64,000 nucleotides of DNA, taken from Chromatium weissei (GTDB taxonomy: Bacteria; Pseudomonadota; Gammaproteobacteria; Chromatiales; Chromatiaceae). Below are positions 1-8,379 of this stretch, piece by piece. The first letter of the stretch is position 1. Every line of letters begins with the position of its first letter. The notes below the pieces were generated by a model. That model did no database searches and had not been told where the DNA came from. It saw nothing but the letters and a program-made list of their open reading frames with translations. The translations under genes were made by a program, and so were the position numbers. The stretch is from the NCBI RefSeq assembly GCF_016583765.1, contig NZ_NRRR01000007.1, positions 1 to 64,000 of the forward strand. Direction: 5' to 3'.

Positions 1-1
1 G

Positions 2-2125
2 GATTTTGAGCTTTGTCTCATCACGGAAACGCAGCTTTATGGCGAGCGCGTGCGGCAGGAGCGCCGCCGCCGCGAGCGCGAACGTGATAACGATGCGGTC
101 ATTCGCAATCTCACCGAATTGACTACCGGAGCGCCTGTCGTCCATGAAAATCATGGCGTTGGACGTTATCTCGGTCTGCAAACGCTCGACGTGGGCGGCA
201 TGACCACCGAGTTTCTCGCGCTCGAATACGCCAATCACGACAAGCTCTATGTGCCAGTTAATGCGCTGCATTTGATTTCGCGTTACACCGGCGCATCACC
301 CGACAACGCGCCGTTGCATCGACTCGGCGGCGATCAATGGGAACGCATCAAACGCAAAACCGCCCAGCAGATACAGGACGTTGCCGCTGAATTACTGGAC
401 ATTCACGCCCGTCGCGCTGCCAGCACTGGCGTGGCATTTTCGGCTGGCGGCGCGGATTACGCAGCATTTGCCGGAGCGTTTGCGTTTGAGGAAACGCCCG
501 ATCAACAACGCGCCATTGAAGCCGTGCTCGCAGACATGACCGCAGCCAAACCGATGGATCGCGTGGTGTGTGGCGATGTCGGCTTCGGCAAAACAGAAGT
601 CGCAATGCGCGCCGCATTTATGGCGGTCAACAGCGGGCGACAGGTCGTCGTGTTAGTGCCGACCACGCTGCTGGCGCAGCAGCATTTTGAGAATTTCTCC
701 GACCGCTTCGCCGATTGGCCGGTCAAGGTCGAAAGTTTGTCGCGGTTTCGCACCGCAAAAGAGCAACAGAAAATTCTCGCTGGGCTGGCGAATGGCACGC
801 TCGACATCGTGGTTGGCACGCACAAATTGCTGCAACCGAGTATTCAATTCAAAAATCTCGGTTTAGCGATTATTGATGAAGAACATCGCTTCGGCGTGCG
901 GCATAAAGAGCAATTAAAAAATCTGCGTGCAGAAATTGATATTTTAACACTGACCGCCACACCAATTCCGCGCACGCTGAATATGGCAATGGCAGGTTTG
1001 CGCGATTTATCCATTATTGCCACACCACCAGTTGCTCGCCATCCCATTAAAACCTTTGTGAGTGCGTGGAATGACGGATTAATTCAAGAAGCCGTGCTGC
1101 GCGAATTAAAACGTGGCGGTCAAGTGTATTTTCTACACAACGAAGTCGAAACAATTGAAAACCAAGCACAGAAATTAGAAGCACTCATTCCGCAAGCACG
1201 AATACAGGTCGCACATGGTCAATTGCGCGAACGCGAATTAGAACGCGTCATGCGCGATTTTTATCACCAGCGATTTAATCTTTTAGTCTGCACCACCATT
1301 ATTGAAAGCGGAATTGACGTGCCCAGCGCCAATACCATCGTCATCAATCGCGCTGACAAATTGGGATTAGCACAATTACATCAATTGCGCGGGCGAGTTG
1401 GACGTTCACATCATCGCGCCTATGCGTATCTCATTACTCCACCCGCAAAAACAATGACCGCTGATGCAAAAAAGCGATTAGATGCAATTGCAGAAATGGA
1501 AGATTTAGGTGCTGGTTTTACACTCGCAACCCATGATTTAGAAATTCGTGGTGCAGGTGAATTGCTCGGCGATGAACAATCAGGACAAATTACTGAAGTT
1601 GGTTTTACGCTGTATATGGAAATGCTAGAACGTGCAGTGAATGCGCTCAAAGCTGGACACGCACCCGAATTAGATCGTCCACTTGATCACGGTGCGGAAA
1701 TTGATTTGAGTATTCCCGCGCTATTGCCGAGCGATTATCTGCCGGATGTACAGGCGCGACTGGTCTTGTATAAACGGATTGCCAGCGCCAAAAATCGTGC
1801 CGCATTGCGCGAATTACAAGTTGAAATGATTGATCGCTTTGGTTTATTGCCAGAACCCGCAAAAAATCTATTAGAGATCACCGCACTTAAACTGCGCGTG
1901 CAATCATTTGGCATTCGCAAAATTGAAGCTAGTGCTGCAAGTGGACGCATTTTATTCAATGAGAATCCACAAATTGATCCAGCCAATTTAATTCGACTGA
2001 TTCAATCAAAACCCAAGGAATTCAAACTTGATGGCGGCGATAAACTCAAATTCTTTCGAGAGATGCCGAATGCAGCACAGCGATTGCAACAGGTGAATAG
2101 CGTGGTAGAACAATTGCTGGGCTAG
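2..2125 (+). CDS. mfd: Transcription-repair coupling factor Mfd, C-terminal part (5' end outside window)
   Basis: Mfd is the cytosolic DNA translocase that removes RNA polymerase stalled at lesions and recruits UvrA. The reading frame is already open at base 2, so only about 708 of roughly 1150 residues are present. Visible parts are the RNA-polymerase-interacting region (HENHGVGRYLGL), the RecG-like helicase with Walker A GDVGFGKTEVA, DEEH box and TATPIPRTLNMAM, the GRVGRSHH motif VI, and the C-terminal TRCF domain near SDYLPDVQARL. The match to the E. coli protein is close over the whole length. The stop codon TAG is directly followed by the ATG of the next gene. Confidence 0.98.
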   Translation, partial: DFELCLITETQLYGERVRQERRRRERERDNDAVIRNLTELTTGAPVVHENHGVGRYLGLQTLDVGGMTTEFLALEYANHDKLYVPVNALHLISRYTGASPDNAPLHRLGGDQWERIKRKTAQQIQDVAAELLDIHARRAASTGVAFSAGGADYAAFAGAFAFEETPDQQRAIEAVLADMTAAKPMDRVVCGDVGFGKTEVAMRAAFMAVNSGRQVVVLVPTTLLAQQHFENFSDRFADWPVKVESLSRFRTAKEQQKILAGLANGTLDIVVGTHKLLQPSIQFKNLGLAIIDEEHRFGVRHKEQLKNLRAEIDILTLTATPIPRTLNMAMAGLRDLSIIATPPVARHPIKTFVSAWNDGLIQEAVLRELKRGGQVYFLHNEVETIENQAQKLEALIPQARIQVAHGQLRERELERVMRDFYHQRFNLLVCTTIIESGIDVPSANTIVINRADKLGLAQLHQLRGRVGRSHHRAYAYLITPPAKTMTADAKKRLDAIAEMEDLGAGFTLATHDLEIRGAGELLGDEQSGQITEVGFTLYMEMLERAVNALKAGHAPELDRPLDHGAEIDLSIPALLPSDYLPDVQARLVLYKRIASAKNRAALRELQVEMIDRFGLLPEPAKNLLEITALKLRVQSFGIRKIEASAASGRILFNENPQIDPANLIRLIQSKPKEFKLDGGDKLKFFREMPNAAQRLQQVNSVVEQLLG

Positions 2126-2869
2126 ATGCGAACAAAATACATTCAATCATTCTTTCGCAATTTAATTTTATTTGTTTGTTTGATCTTTATTGGCTGCGCG
2201 ACAGAAGTGACACAACTGCATTCAAAAACTGGTTGCGTGATTCACTACACAGTATTTCATTCTGCAATGGCCACAAGGAATGAATGGGTGATTATTGGTC
2301 ACGGCTTTTTGCGCAATCAAACGCGAATGCGTGAATTGGCTCGGTCAATTGCTGCTGCCGGAATGAATGCGGTAACGGTGGATTTTTGCAATATGCGGCT
2401 ATGGAATGGTGCACATCGCCGCAATGCGCAGGATTTAATTGCAGTGGCAACGGCGCTTAATGCCAAGCATGTTATTTATGTGGGATTTTCTGCTGGTGGT
2501 TTGGCCGCATTACTTGCAGGAGCGGCTGATTCACGTACGATTGGAGTGGTGACCTTAGATTTGGTAAATGCCGAGCAACTCGGTGTAATCGCAGCGCGTG
2601 ATTTAATACATCCGCTCATTGGATTAGTGGGTGAACCATCGCCATGTAATGCGCAAAATAATGGATTGGCAGTATTTGCCGCAAATCCATTTGCGCGTGT
2701 CATTCGTATTGCTGATGCCAGCCATTGTGATTTTGAAATGCCGACGGATTTTCTCTGTCAATGGTTATGCGAAAAACGTATTTCATCGAATGAACAGCGA
2801 CGCAAACAAATTATTCAGACAGCCACGGCGTTGATCCAGTCGCTGAGGTTTCACGACCTACCAAACTAA
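2126..2869 (+). CDS. Alpha/beta-hydrolase, probable lipoprotein
   Basis: A 247-residue protein with a hydrophobic N-terminus ending in FIGC (Cys24), a plausible lipobox, so probably a lipid-anchored envelope protein. It has an alpha/beta-hydrolase pattern: an early HG turn (IIGHGF, about 58-61), nucleophile elbow GFSAGG (Ser122), an acidic residue near Asp145 and a late His200 in ASHCDFE. The substrate cannot be read from the sequence. The ATG abuts the mfd stop, suggesting translational coupling. The last 59 bases overlap the convergent fieF gene. Confidence 0.75.
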   Translation: MRTKYIQSFFRNLILFVCLIFIGCATEVTQLHSKTGCVIHYTVFHSAMATRNEWVIIGHGFLRNQTRMRELARSIAAAGMNAVTVDFCNMRLWNGAHRRNAQDLIAVATALNAKHVIYVGFSAGGLAALLAGAADSRTIGVVTLDLVNAEQLGVIAARDLIHPLIGLVGEPSPCNAQNNGLAVFAANPFARVIRIADASHCDFEMPTDFLCQWLCEKRISSNEQRRKQIIQTATALIQSLRFHDLPN

Positions 2870-3761
2870 TTGGGTCTTGATGAATTGTAATATCGAGATC
2901 GGGATAATCAGTGCGCAATCGCTTTTCTACTTCATCCGCGATTTCATGTGCTGCCAGCAATGGCAATTGATCATCCAATTCCAGATGCAATTGAATAATT
3001 AACGTTTGTCCAGATTGACGAGTGCGTAAATCATGCACACCGTGAACATGCGGAACTGAGCGTACTGTGGTAACAATGTGCTGACGTTGCTCAATTGGAA
3101 TTTCGTGATCCATTAACAATTGCACTGCTTCAAGACCAATTTGCGCGGCGCTATACAAAATATAACCGCCAATTGCTAAACCAAAGAGTGGATCAAATTC
3201 AGACCAACCAAAATTTGCCAGCACTAATGCGAATAATGTTGCTGCGTTGGTAATTAAATCAGTCGCGTAATGCAGCGCATCAGCGCGAATTGCTGGCGAA
3301 TTGGTGCGATGAATAACGTAATACTGAATCGCTAATAAAATTAAAGTGGCCACCATCGCCAGCCCAATAACAATCAGACCAACACCGATTTCAGCAACAG
3401 GATGCGGATGTACCAATCGATCTAATGCTTGTAAACCAAGAAATAATGCTGATCCCGCAATGAACATGGATTGACCTAATGCGGCGAGCGCCTGTGCTTT
3501 TCCATGACCAAAGCGATGTTCTGCATCTGGTGGCAATAGCGACCAATTCACTGCAAAAAGGTTAATTAACGAAGCTGCAACATCCATTGCAGAATCAACC
3601 AGTGATGCCAATACGCTTACTGAACCAGTGAATAGCCATGCAATGAGTTTTGCCACAATTAACAGGCTTGCTGTTGCAACTGACGCATAGGTTGCCAATC
3701 GCAGTAGTTTGCCGGTTTTATTGGCTGATTGCTCGGCGCTGAATTTGAATTCAATGTTCAT
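2811..3761 (-). CDS. fieF: Cation-efflux pump FieF (cation diffusion facilitator)
   Basis: Inner-membrane metal/proton antiporter of the CDF family, closely resembling E. coli FieF (YiiP), which exports Zn2+ and Fe2+. The metal-site pairs are seen: LVDSAMDVAAS (two Asp in TM2) and ADALHYATDLITN (His and Asp in TM5), followed by a cytoplasmic domain ending in HDLRTRQSG and ITIHQDP. Six hydrophobic segments fit the family. I chose the ATG at 3761 because GGTG lies upstream and the protein then starts as the family does. An in-frame ATG at 3785 would add eight residues but has no ribosome-binding site. Its 3' end overlaps the convergent hydrolase gene. Confidence 0.93.
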   Translation of the reverse strand: MNIEFKFSAEQSANKTGKLLRLATYASVATASLLIVAKLIAWLFTGSVSVLASLVDSAMDVAASLINLFAVNWSLLPPDAEHRFGHGKAQALAALGQSMFIAGSALFLGLQALDRLVHPHPVAEIGVGLIVIGLAMVATLILLAIQYYVIHRTNSPAIRADALHYATDLITNAATLFALVLANFGWSEFDPLFGLAIGGYILYSAAQIGLEAVQLLMDHEIPIEQRQHIVTTVRSVPHVHGVHDLRTRQSGQTLIIQLHLELDDQLPLLAAHEIADEVEKRLRTDYPDLDITIHQDPISLVGRETSATGSTPWLSE

Positions 3762-3792
3762 ACTAGTATCACCGGTTAATTCCATTGATCAA

Positions 3793-4383
3793 TTAACGTG
3801 GCATTGATTGGCGATGCCGCATTTGCGCAGCAGCGAATTCCTGTGCATCAATACGTCCATCGCTATTCTGATCAAGTTCTGCAAAGGTGGGCGCATTCGC
3901 AAGACCGCGCATTTGATAGCCCTGTTCCGAGCGTTCTTTAATACGAATTGCTCGCGCTTCATAAAATTCTTTTTCAATTAAACTGCCGTCACCATTCAAA
4001 TCAAAATCAGCAAAACTCGGCATATTGCGACCCATTCCTCTTCCCATTCCGCCGCCGTCTGATGACATTCCACCACGTCCACGCATTTGCGCTAATTCCG
4101 CAAATTCAGCAGGTTGCAGAAGACCATCACCATTGCGATCAAAATCTGCAAAATGAGGTGAATTGCCTGCGCCGCGCATTGGCATTGCTCCAGCAGCGCG
4201 TTCATTCATGTGCTGCGTATGCGTTGCGGCAAATTCTGCGGGCGTAATTACTCCGTCATTGTTTTGATCAAAAACAGTAAATGGCGGTGGAATTGGCATT
4301 GGTAGTTGTGCCAATACTGGTGCGGTGGCGCAAATTGCGGCAATAGTAAAACTGAGTGTGAGTATTCGAGCTTTTGTCTTCAT
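3793..4383 (-). CDS. Exported EF-hand calcium-binding protein
   Basis: A secreted protein of 196 residues with signal peptide MKTKARILTLSFTIAAICAT, cleaved after VLA. Four canonical EF-hand loops follow: DQNNDGVITPAEF, DRNGDGLLQPAEF, DLNGDGSLIEKEF and DQNSDGRIDAQEF, joined by Met/Gly/Arg-rich linkers (GRGMGRNM). It should bind Ca2+ in the periplasm, as buffer or sensor; no enzyme domain is visible. The start at 4383 has AGGAAG eight bases upstream; an ATG ten codons earlier would spoil the signal peptide. It lies just upstream of fieF on the same strand, with fieF's alternative start only a few bases away. Confidence 0.88.
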   Translation of the reverse strand: MKTKARILTLSFTIAAICATAPVLAQLPMPIPPPFTVFDQNNDGVITPAEFAATHTQHMNERAAGAMPMRGAGNSPHFADFDRNGDGLLQPAEFAELAQMRGRGGMSSDGGGMGRGMGRNMPSFADFDLNGDGSLIEKEFYEARAIRIKERSEQGYQMRGLANAPTFAELDQNSDGRIDAQEFAAAQMRHRQSMPR

Positions 4384-4483
4384 TGTTAGCTTCCTGAGTG
4401 AATGAAAAGTCATGCAGTTAAACTAAAATACTTATTTTTCAATAAATAAATATACCCATTCAACTGCATCACTTATGAATGGT

Positions 4484-4798
4484 TTAATCGAGAAATGAAC
4501 AGCAATAGTCAGTTAATTGTAAAACGCGTACGCTGAATCGCGCTTCAGCAGGCACTTCAAATGATTCACCGCCACAAATGCGTTGCCATTGATCAGTATC
4601 GGGAAGCAGCACATCTAATTCACCGCTCATAATTTCCATCTTCTCAGGCGCTTGCGTCGTGAATTCAAATTCACCGGGCTGCATGATGCCGAGCGTTTTC
4701 GTAGAACCATTCGGAAAACTCAGCGTGCGGCTAGAAACTCGACCATCAAAATAAAGATTTGCGCGTTTAGTGACGGTAACGTTGCTGAATTCGGACAT
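4484..4798 (-). CDS. ppnP: Pyrimidine/purine nucleoside phosphorylase PpnP
   Basis: A 104-residue single-cupin protein of the YaiE/PpnP family, which phosphorolyses several purine and pyrimidine nucleosides in the cytosol. The diagnostic block GEFEFTTQAPEKMEIMSGEL, then LLPDTDQWQ and SFEVPAEARFSV, matches E. coli PpnP nearly in register, and the length is typical (about 94-106). It is divergent from hcp across a 198-bp gap. Confidence 0.93.
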   Translation of the reverse strand: MSEFSNVTVTKRANLYFDGRVSSRTLSFPNGSTKTLGIMQPGEFEFTTQAPEKMEIMSGELDVLLPDTDQWQRICGGESFEVPAEARFSVRVLQLTDYCCSFLD

Positions 4799-4996
4799 GA
4801 GAATTTCTCTAAGCTATTGACTTTGAAAAAGAGCCAGCGTGATGCTGCGATTGCGTCCAGTTCAGACGTGAACTGAGATTAGCAGATTCCGACGATGTGC
4901 CCTACTCCATTGCGGCATCTTGACTAATCAAAGTTGCGCCACGATATAGCGTTTGCACTAAATTCGTGCTGAACGCTTAATGACTTTGAGGTCAAC

Positions 4997-6286
4997 ATGT
5001 ATTGCAATCAATGTGAACAAACATTTCATCAAACGGCTTGTATCAATTCGCCGGGCGTTTGCGGTAAGAACGCCGATGTTCAATCACTGCAAGAAACATT
5101 GCTATTCGGATTAAAAGGAATGGCCGCCTATGCACATCATGCGCGGCGTTTAGGTAAGTTTGATGAACAAGTCAGTGCTTTTATTGAAGAAGCGTTATTC
5201 GCCACCATGACTAACGTCAATTTTGATATTGAAACACTGCTCGAAATGTGTCTTGAATGCGGCAAAATGAATTTGCGTGTTATGGAATTGCTTGATGCCG
5301 GACATATTGAACATTTTGGCAAACCTGCACCGATTACAATTAAAGAAGGAACACAAGCAGGTCACGGAATTCTGGTTTCTGGTCACGATTTACTCGATTT
5401 ATGGAATCTATTGGAACAGGTCGCTGGCACTGATATTAAAGTGTATACGCATGGTGAAATGCTGCCAGCACACATGTATACAAAATTTCAACAACATCCC
5501 AATCTTGCTGGTCATTACGGCGGCGCATGGCAGAATCAGAAAAAGGAATTCGCAGCGTTTCCAGGTCCGGTTGTCGTTACCACGAATTGCGTATTGATTC
5601 CGCCAGAAAGTTATCAAGGACGATTGTATACGATGCGCACCGTTGCCGTTCCCGGCGGACAACGATTGGATGAAGATTTTGCACCAGTAATTGCTGAAGC
5701 ATTACGTTGTGCACCATGTGAAGATTGTATTATTGGTGAATCCACCGTTGGTTTTCATCGCACTGTTTTACTCGATCAAGCGCAGACCATTGTTGACGCA
5801 GTGAAAGCTGGAAAAATCAGCCGCTTCTTTGTGATTGGTGGCTGCGATGGCGCGGAAAAAGGGCGCAACTACTTTACCGATTATGCACAAAATACTCCGC
5901 CAGATTCATTCATTTTAACGCTCGGCTGCGGAAAATTTCGTATTCGTGATTACGATTATGGCGAACATCTGGGGCTGCCGCGTTTAATGGATATGGGGCA
6001 ATGCAATGATGCCTATGGTGCGATTTCCGTTGCGGTTGCTTTAGCGAAGGCTTTTGAATGCGGAGTCAATGATTTGCCATTAACATTGGTGATTAGTTGG
6101 TTTGAACAAAAAGCAGTTGCAGTGCTATTAACGCTGCTGAGTCTCGGAGTGAAAGGCATTACACTTGGACCAAATCCACCGGCATTTGTAACGCCTAATG
6201 TATTTGCAGTTCTGCAGGAACGTTTTGATTTACGATTGACGAGCAATGATGCGCAGGGTGATTTGCAGCGTACTTTAGCGGCTTGA
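4997..6286 (+). CDS. hcp: Hybrid-cluster protein Hcp (hydroxylamine / NO reductase), short form
   Basis: Cytosolic iron-sulfur enzyme linked to reduction of NO or hydroxylamine and to nitrosative-stress defence. N-terminal cysteines form CX2CX8CX6C (Cys3, 6, 15, 22), the spacing of forms carrying a 4Fe-4S cluster rather than the CX2CX11CX6C of the E. coli class. Ligands of the hybrid cluster are recognisable in order: GHDLLDL, HGEMLPAHMY, TTNCVLIPP, IGGCDGAEKGRNYF, LGCGKFR, MGQCNDAYG and SWFEQKA. At 429 residues it is about 120 shorter than the usual 550, like class III Hcp that lack part of the first helical domain. No hcr reductase is adjacent. A good Shine-Dalgarno (TTGAGG) precedes the ATG. 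Confidence 0.95.
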   Translation: MYCNQCEQTFHQTACINSPGVCGKNADVQSLQETLLFGLKGMAAYAHHARRLGKFDEQVSAFIEEALFATMTNVNFDIETLLEMCLECGKMNLRVMELLDAGHIEHFGKPAPITIKEGTQAGHGILVSGHDLLDLWNLLEQVAGTDIKVYTHGEMLPAHMYTKFQQHPNLAGHYGGAWQNQKKEFAAFPGPVVVTTNCVLIPPESYQGRLYTMRTVAVPGGQRLDEDFAPVIAEALRCAPCEDCIIGESTVGFHRTVLLDQAQTIVDAVKAGKISRFFVIGGCDGAEKGRNYFTDYAQNTPPDSFILTLGCGKFRIRDYDYGEHLGLPRLMDMGQCNDAYGAISVAVALAKAFECGVNDLPLTLVISWFEQKAVAVLLTLLSLGVKGITLGPNPPAFVTPNVFAVLQERFDLRLTSNDAQGDLQRTLAA

Positions 6287-6305
6287 TATTAAACGTCTGT
6301 TGATT

Positions 6306-6334
6306 AAAAAATCCCCCAGTCACGGGGGATTTTT
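6306..6334. terminator. Bidirectional intrinsic terminator between hcp and the FHA gene
   Basis: An inverted repeat AAATCCCCC / GGGGGATTT around a six-base loop, with A-tract on one side and T-tract on the other. It can end transcription both from hcp and from the convergent FHA gene. Confidence 0.9.
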
Positions 6335-6350
6335 GTTTGTGAAAAGCAAT

Positions 6351-6995
6351 TTATTCGTCTTCAGTTAAGCGTTTATAAAGTGAACTCGGTGACAGAAAAG
6401 TAAACTCGTAACGTGCAAAAGAAATAATATCGCCATCACGAATTTGTTGTGATTTATTACCAATGCGTGCTCCGTTGATGGAAGTGCCATTAGTTGAATC
6501 GCAATCACGAATAGCAAAACTATTCTGTTTAATTTCTAATATCGCATGGCGTTTAGAAATGGCGATGTCAGGAATAATTAAATCATTACCGTTAATGCGT
6601 CCAACAGTAAAGATATTCTGTGCTTGATGCGTGCCTTCTTCTTTTACAAGCGGATAAATTGCGTGTTTTAACGCTTCAGATAATGCAGTCGTGTCTTCTT
6701 CATTGACATCACTTTGAAAAATAAAAGTTTGATTAGCCTCTTGGTTTTTCAAATTGCGCCGTAACGCCAATTCTCCGGCTTGAATAGATGAGCCAGCCAG
6801 AACTGGATGTTGCAGAAAATGCACGAAATCGGTTTGACTACAGTTTCCTGCAAGAGTCTCCAGAATTTGTAAATTAACGCGTCCAGATGAATTCATTAAC
6901 ACACTCAATTGACCGTGTTTGAGAAGTTCATTCTCCGGCGCGGCTTCTGTTTCGTCTTCTTCTTCTATTTTTTTCTTTCCAAATTTAAAGAACAT
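6351..6995 (-). CDS. FHA-domain protein
   Basis: A 214-residue cytosolic protein with a C-terminal forkhead-associated domain (about 125-205) that binds phosphothreonine peptides. Core motifs are present: TVGRINGNDLIIPD (Gly-Arg), ISKRHAIL (Ser and His) and DSTNGTSING (Asn). The N-terminal 120 residues start with a Lys-rich FFKFGKKK and an acidic run and match no domain I know. FHA proteins usually read out Ser/Thr kinase signalling or secretion systems; none of those genes is nearby, so its partner is unknown. Confidence 0.85.
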   Translation of the reverse strand: MFFKFGKKKIEEEDETEAAPENELLKHGQLSVLMNSSGRVNLQILETLAGNCSQTDFVHFLQHPVLAGSSIQAGELALRRNLKNQEANQTFIFQSDVNEEDTTALSEALKHAIYPLVKEEGTHQAQNIFTVGRINGNDLIIPDIAISKRHAILEIKQNSFAIRDCDSTNGTSINGARIGNKSQQIRDGDIISFARYEFTFLSPSSLYKRLTEDE

Positions 6996-7047
6996 TTGCT
7001 TTCTCCGTTATTCGTCGTTGTGAGTTAAAAAGTCTGATGCCTTGAAA

Positions 7048-7221
7048 TCATTTAGGCAGTTTATAGGTCATTTTTTCACCATTGATGATGCCAATGTAAC
7101 CTGCTTTTAATAACTCTTCAAAGATCATATCTGCGTTCGTTATTGAATGATTTCTAGTGATGGATTCAAGCGACTTTAATGGCACGTTTTCATAATCCAC
7201 AAAAACATAGTTTGTTTTCAT
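7048..7221 (-). pseudogene. Internally deleted PIN-like ribonuclease gene
   Basis: A 57-codon frame begins with NYVFVDYENVPLKSLE, the typical first strand and acidic site of PIN-like nucleases, and then jumps directly to a C-terminal piece with ITNADMIFEELLKAG and INGEKMTYKLPK, like the small C-terminal winged region of the same proteins. About 100-150 central residues, including the other acidic catalytic positions, are missing without loss of frame. It is probably a decayed gene; it could also make a short peptide. The assignment rests on motif memory. Confidence 0.5.
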
Positions 7222-7319
7222 TAAAACCTCAAATTAAATGATTTTATTGGGTACTGGTTTCGCTGCGACTCACGCGCTATGATTTGAATTCCTTTTCTGT
7301 ATTTCGGAGCGATTCACGC

Positions 7320-8369
7320 ATGTCAAAACCTATTCTTGTGCTTGCCACAGTTGCAGCAGTCTTTGTTTCAACGACCGCATTGGCTGTTACCGATCAGGAA
7401 TTGCGCGCCAAAGCGACGGCTGCTGGTTTACAGGCTCTGCCCAGTGCGCCACCTGCGCCAGCAAATAATTCCATTACTTCCGAGAAAATTGCGCTGGGCA
7501 AGATGCTGTTTTTTGATCCACGTTTATCTGCTAGCGGTGTGATTAGTTGCAATACCTGTCATAACCTCGGTACGGGCGGTGATGACAATTTGCCGACTTC
7601 AATCGGTCATGGTTGGCAACGTGGCCCGCGCAATTCACCAACCGTATTTAATGCCGTTTTTAATAAAGCGCAATTCTGGGATGGACGCGCTGAAGATTTG
7701 AAAGCGCAGGCAAAAGGACCGGTACAGGCTGGCGTAGAAATGAATAACAAGCCGGAGCAAGTTGTCGCTACATTAAAAAGTATGCCGGAATATGTGAAAT
7801 ACTTTGAACGCGCTTTTTCCGGTGAAGCTGATTCGGTGACATTCGATAATATGGCAAAAGCAATTGAAGCCTTTGAAGTCACTCTGGTCACGCCTTCTGC
7901 GCCCTTTGATCGGTTTATGAATGGCAACAATAAAGCAATGACTGCCGAGCAAAAAGAAGGTCTGGAGCTATTCATTCAACGCGGTTGCACATCCTGTCAT
8001 AATGGAGTCAATATCGGCGGACAAGCGTATTTTCCATTCGGTTTAATTAAACGCCCTGATGCTGATATTTTACCGCCAACGGATAAAGGTCGATTTCAAG
8101 TGACCAAAGCGCCAGCGGATGAATTTGTATTTCGCGCTGGCCCGCTCCGTAATATCGCATTGACTGCACCTTATTTTCATTCTGGGCAGATTTGGGATTT
8201 GAAACAAGCAGTTAAAGTGATGGGCACCGCGCAGCTCGGCGTGGCAATTGACGATGCAGAAGCCGACAAAATTGCGACCTTTTTGGGTTCATTGACCGGC
8301 AAATTACCGAACGTCAGCTATCCGATGTTGCCGGCAGAAACCGCCACCACTCCGCGCCCGCAATTCTGA
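7320..8369 (+). CDS. Di-heme cytochrome c peroxidase (CcpA/MauG-type)
   Basis: Periplasmic enzyme that reduces H2O2 to water using electrons from cytochrome c. A signal peptide (MSKPILVLATVAAVFVSTTALA) precedes two c-type heme sites, CNTCH in the first domain and CTSCH in the second. Family blocks are GKMLFFDPRLSASGVISCNT, NSPTVFNAVFN, FWDGRAEDL, and LRNIALTAPYFHSG, which carries the usual distal His. At 349 residues the length is normal. Start at 7320 has CGGAGC upstream; a start 12 codons earlier would mask the signal peptide. The following glycosyltransferase gene begins ten bases after the stop. Confidence 0.93.
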   Translation: MSKPILVLATVAAVFVSTTALAVTDQELRAKATAAGLQALPSAPPAPANNSITSEKIALGKMLFFDPRLSASGVISCNTCHNLGTGGDDNLPTSIGHGWQRGPRNSPTVFNAVFNKAQFWDGRAEDLKAQAKGPVQAGVEMNNKPEQVVATLKSMPEYVKYFERAFSGEADSVTFDNMAKAIEAFEVTLVTPSAPFDRFMNGNNKAMTAEQKEGLELFIQRGCTSCHNGVNIGGQAYFPFGLIKRPDADILPPTDKGRFQVTKAPADEFVFRAGPLRNIALTAPYFHSGQIWDLKQAVKVMGTAQLGVAIDDAEADKIATFLGSLTGKLPNVSYPMLPAETATTPRPQF

Positions 8370-8379
8370 GTTATTTGCT

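Noticed and set aside
4919..4934. FNR-like site TTGACTAATCAA upstream of hcp
   Set aside because: Half-sites are separated by four bases between TTGA and TCAA instead of six, so it does not fit the FNR consensus.
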